From contig CM047815.1 of NCBI GenBank assembly GCA_026214975.1, forward strand, positions 63,061,852 to 63,125,851: a stretch of DNA of 64,000 nt, in the 5' to 3' direction. This DNA comes from Gentiana macrophylla. Lineage: Eukaryota; Streptophyta; Magnoliopsida; Gentianales; Gentianaceae. Positions within the stretch are counted from its first letter, which is position 1, and each line of letters begins with the position of its first letter. Below are positions 31,403 to 43,388 of this stretch, in pieces. Under the pieces are notes generated by a model. It was not told where the DNA came from. It was given only the letters and a program-made list of their open reading frames with translations, and did no database searches. The position numbers and the translations under genes are program-made.

Positions 31403-32755
31403 TTTCACACAATAACCGAACTATCTCTCGTCAATTGAGCACAATTAGGGGTAAATAATGGTGTAGTTTATGGTATTAATTACGGTGTTATCAAATGCTT
31501 CGACGGCGCATGAGGCCCACACGCCTAATCGAGCAGCTGTCAGACTGTGGCTACAGTTACTTTCCCTCTTTCCCACATTTTTCCTCCTTCCCCATTACCC
31601 ACCATTACTCCTCTTCACCTCAATCCCTTCAATCAAACCTCAAACCCCTCACCATAACTCATCCCATTATCCCACTAAACCATTCCACCTTCTCCTATAC
31701 AAACCCTCCTTCACCATATCATTTCTCCATTTTCATTTACCAAAAACACCAAACTCTCCATTCTTCATCTTCTTCTAAATTCCGGCAACCCCACAACCAC
31801 CCATACACCACCACAAACCACCATCTTAAATTCCCTAAACCAAACCAAAAACCACCCTCATATCCCTCTATTGCTGCTGTTCTATCGTTGCAACCATAGT
31901 TGCTGCAACAGTTCTTCATCTTCATCAGTCATCTACAACAGTTTCTAGAAAAAAAAATACAACTTTAAGGCTTCCGATTCAGCGAAGGCCATCTCGAATC
32001 AGCAAGCATTGTTCTAAACAATAAGTTCCATTTCCCGTTTCCAAGAAATTTTGGAAAATTGACCTTGATTCCCGAGCTTTCACACAATAATCGAACTATC
32101 TCTCGTCAATTGAGTACAATTAGGGGTAAATAATGGTGTGGTTTATGGTACTAATTACGGTGTTATCAAATGCTTCAACGGCACATGAGGCCCACACGCC
32201 TAATCGAGCAGCTGTCAAACTGCGGCTACAATTACTTTCCCTCTTTCCCACATTTTTCCTCCTTCCCCATTACCCACCATTACTCCTCTTCACCTCAATC
32301 CTTTCAATCAAACCTCAAACCCATCCCACCATAACGCATCCCATTATCCCACTAAACCATTCCATCTTCTCATATATAAACCCTCCTTCACCATATCATT
32401 TCTCCATTTTCATTTACCAAAAGCACCAAACTCTCCATTCTTCATCCTCTTCTAAATTCCAGCAACCCCACAACCACCCATACACCACCACAAACCACCA
32501 TCTTAAATTCCCTAAACCAAACCAAAAACCACCCTCATATCCTCTATTGTCATTGCTCATTGCTTGCAACCATAGTTGCTGCAACAGTTCTTCATCTTCT
32601 TCAGTCATCTACAACAGTTTCTAGAAAAAAAATACAACTTTAATTCTTCTGATTCAGCGAAGGCCATCTCGAATCAGCAAGCATTGTTCTGAACAATAAG
32701 TTCCATTTCCCGTTTCCAAGAAATTCTGGAAAATTGACCTTGATTCCCGAGCATT
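31403..32755. repeat. 675-bp tandem duplication
   Basis: Copy 1 is 31403-32077 and copy 2 is 32078-32755, about 97% alike. Each unit contains the last 90 bp of the element D LTR and about 585 bp of a C/T- and Pro-codon-rich leader with a TATA-like TATATAAACC (copy 2 near 32371; TATACAAACC in copy 1). The joint falls at CCCGAGC / TTTCACACAATAA. Frames of 130-160 codons here are Pro/Ser/His-rich translations of the leader and not genes. Confidence 0.92.
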
Positions 32756-32823
32756 CTTGCCGACGAATCGAGCACCAGTTTAGCCCAAAATAGCCCATCC
32801 CAACAGTCACCATCTTCAGTTCA

Positions 32824-33640
32824 ATGGGTCCTAAACACAGCCGTTCCAATAGACGACCCAATGGTCAACATGATGTAGAAAGAGATGCCAAGTCTTTGAT
32901 TAATGGGGTTCTGCAGTACGCATCGTTGCAGATCACGAGTCATTCATGAGTCACTGGAATGCGTGTCTTATTGCCCGTGAGCGGGGCGTTGACTTGGAGG
33001 GTTACAGTATACTTGTACCTTATATTTTTTTGCACCACGGTTGGTTGAGCATGGCTGGGGTTCTAGTCAGGTTCAATGCCACACTGGTTAGAGAGTTTTA
33101 CACTTTCATGGCACACAACCCGTATGCCACATTTGTGATGGTCCGAGGTGTGTACATTGACTTCTCTGTTGAGAGGATGAACGAACACCTGGGCATTATA
33201 GACGCACTTGTGGGTGTGGATGAGTACACTTCGGCCACTAGAGAGCAGGATGTGGCAAGATTGGAGCTGATTGATGAGTGGTTTGGAGTTGAGTGGCAGA
33301 GGAATACGTTAAAGTCTCCGACCATCTTTCTAGAGAATGAGTTGTCCTAGGATCGGAAGATGTTACACCAGTTTGTCTGTGCACATCTTTTTCTATGTGA
33401 TCATACTGCTTTAGTGATGACGAAGCAAGTTCAGCTGATGTTTTACATCGAATAGGAGTTGCAGGTAAATCCATGTTTGCTAATGCATAGCCGCATTCGC
33501 TCTATTGCTGGTACTTCTACACGAGAGTTGTTGCCATAATGCCACATGATCGATGTGTTCTCAACACAGGATGGATGCCTAGTTCTACTTGGCGATGTAA
33601 CATGGGGTAGCAACTCTCGAGAAGGATATGCAACACCTTA
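32824..33640 (+). pseudogene. Putative plant transposon protein domain gene, plus-strand copy
   Basis: Plus strand, ATG at 32824 (MGPKHSRSNRRPNG). After 42 codons a stop at 32947-32949 and a frame change lead to 32946-33350: ERGVDLEGYSILVPYIFLHH, FNATLVREFYTFMAHNP, FVMVRGVYIDFSVERMN, FGVEWQRN. Similarity continues past an in-frame TAG (33348) as DRKMLHQFVC and QLMFYIE with two more stops, to about 33640. It is closer to element C's protein than to B's. A CT-rich leader with a TATA-like box lies about 460 bp upstream. The rest of its parent element is not visible: copia debris follows on the right. Confidence 0.78.
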
Positions 33641-33990
33641 CTCAAAAATCATAACACTCCCACTAACTGTCTTGCACATCAGACATAATTTTACTTTTGA
33701 TCAAATCAAACACCTTTGATGCTCAAAGTAAAGAACTCATGTTTGAGTCCACAAATGGATCTCTCAAGCTCACATATCATGTTATTGTCTATGAACATCA
33801 AGCCATTGGCCCAACGTTCTTTACACTATCATGTAGCCATGATACGTGGCGAAGCACAATTTGAATAGACTTATGCATAGCTGGCACCAAGAAGGTAATT
33901 ACAAGGTTTACACCCCGTAGCCTTCAGCCATCAACTTAGCCTTATGGAAATTGTATTACCATCCATGTCAGCCTTTCATAAAGGCCTGCT
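33641..33990 (-). pseudogene. Ty1/copia RT remnant
   Basis: Minus strand, heavily mutated. KAKLMAEGYGV (near 33925) matches the copia KARLVAKGY box, and MICELERSICGLKH (near 33760) matches the CKLxxSxYGLKQ box, in the right order and about the right distance. Catalytic residues are lost. Confidence 0.6.
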
Positions 33991-34271
33991 ACTCCTTTCA
34001 GAGACATTATCTTTAGGTAAGACAGATCAGGTTCATAACCCGTTTGTCGGTCATAGAATCTAATTCAGATACTATGGCTCCTAGCCATATCTCTTAATCT
34101 TGCCTTTCAAGCATTTCTACACAAGTCATCAAATCTTCATTTTTCAAGATGAACACACCAGTAGCTATTTTAGGCATGTGGTTCTGTAGACTCATAGAAT
34201 ACTTGTGTGTACTGAGCAGTGTCCTGCACCTCATCACTATGCGGCGCCTGCTCATGCTCCAATGGTTGAAT
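33991..34271. other. Unassigned
   Basis: No gene or repeat end recognised between the RT remnant and the first family F LTR. Confidence 0.4.
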
Positions 34272-34655
34272 TGTTAGGAAATCTACACGGGAACGCAGCG
34301 GAATTTAAAATTTTATTTCCTTTTAACCAGGATAGACTTCATTTAAGCAGCAAACATAATAAGATCGTAGACGGTGGTTACCTTGCTTGATCTAAAATTT
34401 CGACACTTTGACCGTCTAAGGAGAGTAGTGGTGCATGGAGCCGCCCAAGCGTTCGGCTTCTACCGTTAGTTCACACGAACAACCCGCCAGAATCCACCAT
34501 TGGATTGCTACTAGAAAAATCCGGTTGCTAGACTGGCCTTTTCTCTCCTCTAATCTCTCATTAAGAAGCTCTCTATTTTTCACAAGAAACTATTAGTCTC
34601 TTGGAATTGTGATGTACTAAAGAGCTAGCCAAGCCTCCCCTTTTATAGGGTAACC

Positions 34656-36619
34656 TGTAACGCCCCACTCCCGGATACCGAGCCCTTATCTGGAAGAGAA
34701 ACGTTCGGCGCGTATAGCATTAAATAAATCTAATATTATACGCAAGCCTCTACATCATCGTATCAAATAAAAGCAAACGGAAGCTAAAAAGACTCGGGTA
34801 AAACATAAATGCTACAAAGAATAGAAATTAACCATACTAAAGATGGATAGTTAAATTACAACAACGAAAAACCCAAAGACTTATACAATACGAAGTCTTA
34901 AAAGTAGAAATACAATAAGTCTAAGAAAATAAATACAACTAGTCTAGTACAACCTTTACAAAGAAAAGGAACTAGAAACTTCGTCAAGACTTCAAAGCCT
35001 TCAAAAGTCGTCATCTACCTGATCAACCTGTTCGTCTTCTCACCCCACAATGCATACAAAAGAAAATGCTAAGGAGGTAAGTACAAAGTACTTAGTAAAA
35101 GTGAGAAACTAATGAATAACTAAGTTATAAAACAAAAGGTTATTATTATGATTATTAATTATCTTTATGAGACCGACTCAATCTAGGGTTCAATCCATGC
35201 CCATCGACATATCATGACTAAACGTTTCTAGCTTAGCTTATCTTGGTTACATCATTGCTCAAGGACACAATGCATGGTGAAAACTCCACCACGAGATATA
35301 CTTGCCAACTACGGTGATTAGTACCGGTAGTCCCGGGATCTCCCCGGTATGCATATACGTTCGATGGATTTCCTCCACTACCCTTTAGCCTTTTGAGCCA
35401 GTAGCATTGTCCACCTTTTATGAACGTATCACATCGCCGATTTGAATCAGTGCCTGACCGAGAATAAGTGACGTTTAAGCTTTTACTACACTTATGTAAT
35501 TATTATTGTGAATTAACTAGTCACCTAAGTGTTTTCAAGTAAGCTCCCTCACATACACTACTCTCTTTCCTATGCCACTAGACACGGACAAGGCCTAGCA
35601 AATACACAAACATTGATGAATGCTAATTCATCAAAGCACAAGCATTTTCATGCTCTTTTGACGGATCTGAACTTCAACTCCCTTTAAGAGTACATTCGGT
35701 GTTTTAACTGAACGAATCAGAAGTTCAATCGAAGCTTGGTTATGTTTAATTAATGTTGTTGATAAAAAAAAAATAGAAATCTAAAACTCAACACAAATAT
35801 ACCAAAACATATCACAACTCAATAATTACAACTTAGCATGAATTCTATCACCAAATAACACCAAGAGTCGCCAAAACTCAACCTATCGTTATAAAACTAT
35901 AATTACTCATTAAGAAGAGCCTCTTACCTTAATTTCCAGCAAAACCGAAATCAAAACGTCAAGCAACTGCAACAACTATTGATCCTCAACCCCAAAACCT
36001 ATTTGATCAACGAGAAACCCTAAAATCCTATTTATTTGCAGAAAACCGAAACTGAAAAAGTCCATAAAATTGCAGATTACCTGGATTAACTGCTGCATAA
36101 CTATTTTTAGAATGATCTACGCTCCAAGATGATCGTTTCGACTACTCATGGCTGAAAAACAGAGTTACGGATTGAAAGATACGAATTTTTCAAGAATCGA
36201 ACTCTACGAATACCGAAAACTAGGGCTAAACTGAAAACTTACGAAATTGAGAGATGTTATTTTCCAAAGTTGTGCCTCCTCGCGCTGATCACTTTTCTCT
36301 CCTGCGGCATCTTGAACAGATGAACGGATTGGTCACACGGTTGAAAATTACGTTCTCCCTTTTTCTGGCATCTTCTGCACTGCTTCTCCTTTAGATTGCC
36401 GTTGCATCTTTTTTTTTTCCTTTGAATTTGCATGACATAATAAGAGTGGATTTTGGCTATTATCTTCCTTAAATAGCTATTAATTAAATATTTTAATTGA
36501 ATAACAAAATCCCTTAATTAAATCATTTTTAATTAAGTAAAAAGAACAAATAATAATTAGGTCGTAGTGATTAAACCCAATTACTATTTTACCCTTTTAC
36601 GAAAAGTCGGGATGTTACA
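34656..36619 (-). repeat. Gypsy element 3' LTR
   Basis: 1964 bp, TG..CA, near-identical to 41414-43388. Confidence 0.92.
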
Positions 36620-36634
36620 TTCCTTCCCCCTTAA
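36620..36634 (-). promoter_or_regulatory. Gypsy element polypurine tract
   Basis: Minus strand TTAAGGGGGAAGGAA directly before the LTR start TGTAACATCC. Confidence 0.9.
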
Positions 36635-39600
36635 GAGGAGTTTCGTCCTCGAAACTCGAATGTAACCGGTTGTACTTGAACTCTGGACTTTGCGAAGCGT
36701 TTCGTCTTCTAACTCTTACAGTCTTCTTCTTCTTCCATCTTCCCAACTCTTCTACTTGTCTGGAGCCAACTTGAGGTTGCGACGATCCACTTCAATCTTC
36801 ACGTCGCATTGATGTATCAACTTTGGTCTCGTATTCTGTTGCCGCTCCACTTTATCCCAGGAACTCACGTTTTTCTATCTCTATCTTCATGAAAGATCAT
36901 CAGCAGTACTGTTCCAACTCTTGTACATCTTGGTCGCTCTGAGATGAACTGCAATTGCCATCTCAAGGTTTTCATTCTTCATTGTCCTTCACAATCTTCC
37001 GCATTCGGAACCCAAAGCTGATTCCGATGCCGACGGTTGCTATCTTCATCTAACATGACCAATGGCTGGTTGGGCTCCAGCCACTCACTTGTAACCGGAG
37101 ACAACTGGGTCTTTGTCTTGTTTCTTCACGAACTCATCAACTGCCTCGAATCTTGAAATCATCGTTTCAACACTCTTTGCTTGCTCCTGGCCGCCTATAC
37201 CCGAAAGTCGAATCTTCCCAAATTAAACCACACTTCTGGCACACTTGACTTCTTTCGATCCCAACTTCCATCATGGCACCATAAGCTTGATGAAGAACTG
37301 CAAGGATCCCAGCTGAAGGACTTCTGAGACTCCCTGTGGGTGAAGAACATGCATTGCCATACTTTCTCTCTGACGGTCTGATCCAATCCTTATGCCAAAA
37401 AGAGTTAGCTTTGAGAATAAATAAAATTGAAAAGTGACAAGTTGGGTACCAGGGTGCCATGTCAACTAGGTAAGCCAAGGAACGATACAATGCACTTGAA
37501 ATAAGAAAGGTTGCTTGGGTTACAAGCAAAACAAGACGATTTCGTGTTGGGGAAAAGTTGAAGGTGGTTCCAAACTGAAGAATGAGACATTGTATCATAA
37601 TACAAGGGATAGCTACCAAAAGGAAAACAAAAGGACACCTTGCAGATGAATTTTTTTTAGAGAGAGGAATTCTGCAAGATACGGTGGTCTGCAAAGACTT
37701 CAGAGGTAACTTGAAAGGATGGTAATAAGCTTTCATATAAGCCTTGAGAAAATGGAGATGTTAAAGGTATCATCACACAACATAAATCAAGGTAAAGGTG
37801 CAAGGTCGAGCACCAGAAGGACTAAAAAGATAGAAATCAAAAGAGAACAAGAATCTCAACATGAAGGAGCCATGGAGACAAAACGAGTACACCAAAAGGT
37901 CTCAGAATAAAATAAACACTTGTCAAGAAGTGTCCAAGTTTGCAATAGTCAAAGAGAGGTTATTTTAGGATTTAATAGAAATAGAAATTCCCTCAAGGAA
38001 TTGTAAGGGAATATCAAAAGTTTGAATAAGTAAGCGGTAAGCAAGATTTTTAAGTGAAGAGGCAACGACACTTAAGAATTGTCGGATAAGGTTTGATTTC
38101 AAGAATTAATTCAAGTTTCAAAGGAAGTTTAAACGATTATTGACGATTCAAATCAAAGATTCAAGGTTGCACTACTCGAGAGGAATAGTACACTGCCAAG
38201 GAATAAATGCTCAAGGTTAAAATAAAATAGACTTTCAACCGGTGTAACAAAATTGGAATAGAAACGCCAAACAGAGGATGGAAAAATCAAAAGGCATATC
38301 TCAAGCGTTTCATGGCTCTAAATGGCCTGAAAGAGAGTTAAAACTGAATGGTACGAGGTACATTAATCTGGATTGAAATTCAATAGAAGTTTTGGAGTTC
38401 AAATGTTGGTTGGCTAGATAGGTTCGGAAGGCATCTTGAAAAGGTCTACCTTCTGCTTGAAACTAGTTTAGCATAAATTGCTAGAAGGTTAAAGATAAGT
38501 AACTGAAAAGGAATGTCATGGTAGGCTTAAAATTCGACCGGCAAAGGAGATATATGCATACCTTAAAAGAACAGCAAAGATTAGGTGAAATAGTTACAAC
38601 ATCGACACAACCCTTAGGAGGGGAGCTGAGAATGAACACAAATAAGAAAAATATTCTGACATCAGAAGGCTTAGTCAAATTTGAATTTGAAATGAATGGA
38701 GTGCAACAATGTAGAATTTTGAAGAGAACTTGTTTCTTGATTTGAAAAGTAGGAAAGTATGAACTTGTTAAGAGGGAAAGACTTATAGAGATATATTTCG
38801 GAGGTAATTCATGACATCAAACATAGAGGACCTGTTGAGTTTAAAGGTCTCAAGTGAGGGATTACATGAGAAACAAATTACCAGAAAAAGTATAATTACA
38901 AAAGGGCACGAAAAGGGTCTGAACAACAAACATGGCATGCTTGAGGATAGCATATTGGTTCTTGTTTAAAACTGCAAAAGAAATTATAACGTTAGCTTTA
39001 CAAATTCCTACTAAAAGGTTTAACTTAGAAGGAGATCAAACTTCGGGGAACTCCTAAACATAACAGTCGTAAATTACTACCCTCTTAGCCCAAACCCCAA
39101 GTCAAAGAGGTGAAAATCCCTTTTAGGTTGCTGTGTATGATATTTACTCCAGATCTGACATTATCAATTTTTTAAAGAACAAACGAAGAGGAAATTGAGC
39201 ACAATCCAAAGAGAAACTATTTAGATACTGGAGTTTCCCATGTGATATAAAAATATTGGAATTTTTGAATGAGATAAGGTCGGTCAAAAATAGTTATTTC
39301 TGACAATTGCACAAGCTGTCAGAATTTCCAGATTCATAAACACTGAGTTGAATTTCAAATCGAGATCAAACTAAAAAGAATCTGAACTTAATTCCAAAAG
39401 GAAAATTGTAGATAAAAGTTTTGTATGCAACATATAAAAAATTCAGGTCATTTAAGGGTGTTTAACATGTTCAAAACAGAAGAGGAAGTGAAGGTGCTGC
39501 TGCAGATTTTCTGGACAGAGTGTCCGGCATAAACATGAATTTTCTGAACAATCCATAACGATTATCGAGTTGATGTAAAAAGAGAAGTTGTAGATAAGAC

Positions 39601-41400
39601 AGTAATGTACTTCGCTGAAAATTTGCAGAATTTTTGGAACACGGTAAGTTGTTTAACCTGAAGGGAAAACACGGAAACAAAAGCATTCACTCATGTTGGG
39701 TAAAGCCAAACACGAGGATGATGAAAAGTATGTGCCAAAGTAAGAGACCTTTAACACCATTAGTTGAAACGACTGAGGAGTACTTTTAAAGGATAAAATT
39801 TACATATGGAGTTCGTGTGGAACCATCTCAAGCAAAGCAAAGGTCAAAGAATTTTGGTAAATATAAACCAATAGATAGCAAAAAGAGAAAACGGAGGATT
39901 TGTAGAGTCGAGTCTTTAAACAAAAAATTGTATGTACTAAAACATATTGTAGGGGATGCATTAAGGGTAATCACTAGGATGCAAAAGTGTGTTGCCCCAA
40001 AATAGCTAAACATGATATAGTTGGAAAGATATGCAATTGTCAGTTCAAATATTTCGAAGGATGAGAAACTTATTTTTCTTAAATCAAGCATTTGACACGA
40101 TGAAAACATCTTTAAAAAAAATAAGGCACATCAAATGAATGTACACACTTGGAAAACAAAACTTCGTAATAAGAGACTTTTACCGAGTTTCAGAAGTTTC
40201 AAATGGAGGATTTAACCAGAGCATGAGTTACAATTAGTATGGATGGGGAAACATTGAAATTGGGATAACCAAGAAGGAAACTAGATGATTATAAAAGAGA
40301 ATCTTATTAATGAAGACATAAGATTGGAAAATCACCATGCAATCGTTTCTTGCCATCAAGGAGCACTATAACGACAACACCTAGTCTCTACCTACCAAAC
40401 TTCTTATCCTGGGTAACAACTAGCTCAAGAATCAGATAAATCAAAGTATTCTCATCTCCTATAACCTATTACACTATAACTTACACGGTGAAAGAAAGAC
40501 ATCTATCCTTTCTTGACCAGAGGACTTAAATAGTTTTGAGAAATTCGGGTGCATACATAAGCCATGAAATAATTGATTTGCACAAAACAAACAAAGCTGA
40601 TTTTGAAAATGAGGTAAAGAGAAAATCTGTGAGTATATAAGTTTTACATATGATGCTCAAAAATCAAAAAATTTGGGAAGCCATAGGTCGGTCAAAATAA
40701 TTCTTTTCATCTACTGCTATAAGCTGTCAAAAATGACTTCATCAACTGTCGTGTGTTGCAGATTGTGCTCAAACCAAAATGAATTTGCACTTGGTTCCAA
40801 AACAAAAATTATATTGCAGGATGTTTTCTACATCATACCAAAAATACAAGTCATTTGGAGGTGTTTAGCTTATTCAAAACAGAATGATAAGTAAGAGTAC
40901 CGCTGCAGAATTTTCTGAACAGAGTACCCCTCCTTGTTAAACAATTTGTGAACAATCCATATTGAAAACTAAATTGATGTAAAGAGAGAAATTGTAGATA
41001 AGACAAATTTCTAAGTGGCTGAAAATTTATAGAATTCTTGGAACAAATAAAATGATATAACATGACATGTAGAAACGTGAACAAAATTGTTTACTCATTT
41101 TGCAACACACCAAGTTACAAGGAAGTGATTTGAACCAAATTTAGCATTACGAAAGCAATTAAAACCTCAAAAAGAAAGAAAAAAAACTTGAGAGGATCAT
41201 ATAAGAGACGAGAGCTTAAAACTCAACCTACACCTAAGGAGACTTTTCACTTGGTCCTAGTGCCACTTAACCACGTTCTAAGGATTCCTAATCCTACGAG
41301 AATTTACCACCAAGTTCAAGAGAGATCAAAAGGGTTCAAAAAGATCTAAAGAAGTATTATCTTAGAGGAAGAGAAGCCTAGAACAGAAAGGACGCTTTTC
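36635..41400 (-). other. Non-coding interior of the gypsy element
   Basis: Apart from the weak integrase trace near 36750-36960 I see no protein domain on either strand. A 190-codon minus-strand frame at 37167-37736 has no motif I recognise and is probably chance. The remainder is A-rich on the plus strand, with diverged internal direct repeats (39270-39690 and 40685-41070). Confidence 0.65.
39270..41070. repeat. Pair of diverged internal direct repeats
   Basis: About 400 bp at 39270-39690 recurs at 40685-41070: both read GGTCGGTCAAAA, then AAGCTGTCA, then CATTTAAGGGTGTTTA/CATTTGGAGGTGTTTA, then GAACAATCCATA and TTGTAGATAAGACA in the same order. Much less similar than the LTRs, so the duplication predates this insertion. 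Confidence 0.75.
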
Positions 41401-41411
41401 TCTCGATACCA
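41401..41411 (-). promoter_or_regulatory. Gypsy element primer-binding site (tRNA-iMet-like)
   Basis: Minus strand TGGTATCGAGA; the usual TGGTATCAGAG has a transposed pair of bases. It lies two bases from the 5' LTR. Confidence 0.65.
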
Positions 41412-41413
41412 AT

Positions 41414-43388
41414 CAGAACGCCCGCCTCCCGGATCTGAGCCCTTATCCGGAAGAGAAGCGTTCAAGCGCGCGTATAGCATTAAATAAATCTAATATTATA
41501 CGCAAGCCTCTACATCGTCGTATCAAATAAAAGCAAACGGAAGCTAAAATGACTCGGGTAAAACATAAATGCTACTAAGAATAGAAATTAACCATACTAA
41601 AGATGGATAGTTAAATTACAACGACGAAAAACCCAAAGACTTATACAATACGAGGTCTTAAAAGTAGAAATACAATAAGTCTAAGAAAATAAATACAACT
41701 AGTCTAGTACAACCTTTACAAAGAAAAAGAACTAGAAACTTCGTCAAGACTTCAAAGCCTTCAAAAGTCGTCATCTACCTGATCAACCTGTTCGTCTCCT
41801 CACCCCACAATGCATACAAAAGAAAATGCAAAGGAGGTAAGTACAAAGTACTTAGTAAAAGTGAGAAACTAATGAATAACTAAGTTATACAACGAAAGGT
41901 TATTATTATGATTATTAATTATCTTTATGAGACCGACTCAATCTAGGGTTCAATCCATGCCCATCGACATGTCATGACTAAACGTTTCTAGCTTAGCTTA
42001 TCTTGGTTACATCATTGCTGAAGGACACAATGCATGGTGAAAATTCCACCAAAAGATATACTTGCCAACTACGGTGATTAGCACCGGTAGTCCCGGGATC
42101 TCCCCGGTATGCATATACGTTCGATGGATTTCCTCCACTACCCTTCAGCCTTTTGAGCCAGTAGCGTTGTCCATATTTTATGAACGTATCACATCGCCGA
42201 TTTGAATCAGTGCATGACCGAGAATAAGTGACGTTTTAGCTTTTACTACACTTATGTAATTATTATTGTGAATTAACTAGTCACCCAAGTGTTTTCAAGT
42301 AAGCTCCCTCACATACACTACTCTCTTTCCTATACCACTAGACACGGACAAGGCCTAGCAAATACACAGACATTGATGATTGCTAATTCATCAAAGCACA
42401 AGCCTTTTCTTGCTCTTTTGACGGATCCGAACTTCAACTCCCTTTAAGAGTACATTCGGTGTTTTAACTGAACGAATCAGAAGTTCAATCGAAGCTTGTT
42501 TATGTTTAATTAATGTTGTTGAATCAAAAAAAATTTGAAATCTAAAACTCAACACAAATATACCAAAACATATCACAACTCAATAATTACAACTTAGCAT
42601 GAATTCTATCACCAAAAAACACCAAGACTCACCAAAACTCAACCTATCGTTATAAAACTATAATTACTCATTAGGAAGAGCCTCTTATCTTAATTTCCAG
42701 CAAAACCGAAAGCAAAACGTCAAGCAATCGCAAATAACTGTTGATCCTCAACCCCAAAACCTATTTGATCAACGAGAAACCCTAAAATCCTATTTCTTTG
42801 CAGAAAACCGAAACTGAAAAAGTCCATAAAACTGCAGATTACCTGGATGAACTGCTGAATAACTATTTTTAGAATGATCTACGCTCCAAGACGATCGTTT
42901 CGACTACTTATGGCTGAAAAACAGAGTTACGGATTGAAAGATACGAATTTTTCAAGAATCGAACTCTACGAATACCGAAAACTAGGGCTAAACTGAAAAC
43001 TTACGAAATTGAGAGATGTTATTTTCCAAAGTTGCGTCTCCTCGCGCTGATCACTTTTCTCTCCTGCGGCATCTTGAACAGATGAACGGATTGGTCACAC
43101 GGTTGAAGATTACGTTCTCCTTTTTCTGGCATCTTCTGCGCTGCTTCTCCTTTAGATTGCCGTTGCATCTTTTTTTTTTTTTTTTTTTTTCTGAATTTGC
43201 GTGACATAATAAGAGTGGATTTTGGCTATTATCTTCCTTAAATAGCTATTAATGAAATCTATTAATTGAATAACAAAATCCCTTAATTAAATCATTTTTA
43301 ATTAAGTAAAAAGAACAAATAATAATTAGGTCGTAGTGATTAAACCCAATTACTATTTTGCTCTTTTACGAAAAGTCGGGATGTTACA
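41414..43388 (-). repeat. Gypsy element 5' LTR
   Basis: About 1975 bp, near-identical to 34656-36619 except that its inner terminus is mutated (CAGAACGCCC instead of TGTAACGCCC on the plus strand). It includes a poly-T run at 43171-43190. Confidence 0.9.

Larger units (their letters stand above)
28689..31493 (-). repeat. Element D 5' LTR, interrupted
   Basis: LTR ends TGATCCGCG (28689) and ..GGTGTTATCA (31493). Removing the solo LTR 29909-31322 and one TSD leaves about 1385 bp, the same size as element C's LTRs. TATA box CTATATAAAG on the minus strand at 29647-29656. Palindrome pairs occur at about 29311-29340 (CAATTG core, second copy decayed) and 29739-29770 (decayed). Confidence 0.85.

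Noticed and set aside
31470..32624. Two Pro/Ser/His-rich frames (134-163 codons) resembling extensin-like proteins
   Set aside because: They translate the tandemly duplicated CT-rich leader; more than one frame is open and the composition explains the look.
37167..37736. 190-codon minus-strand frame in the gypsy element
   Set aside because: No motif recognised, overlapping frames are also open, and no second copy to show conservation. Left as chance.
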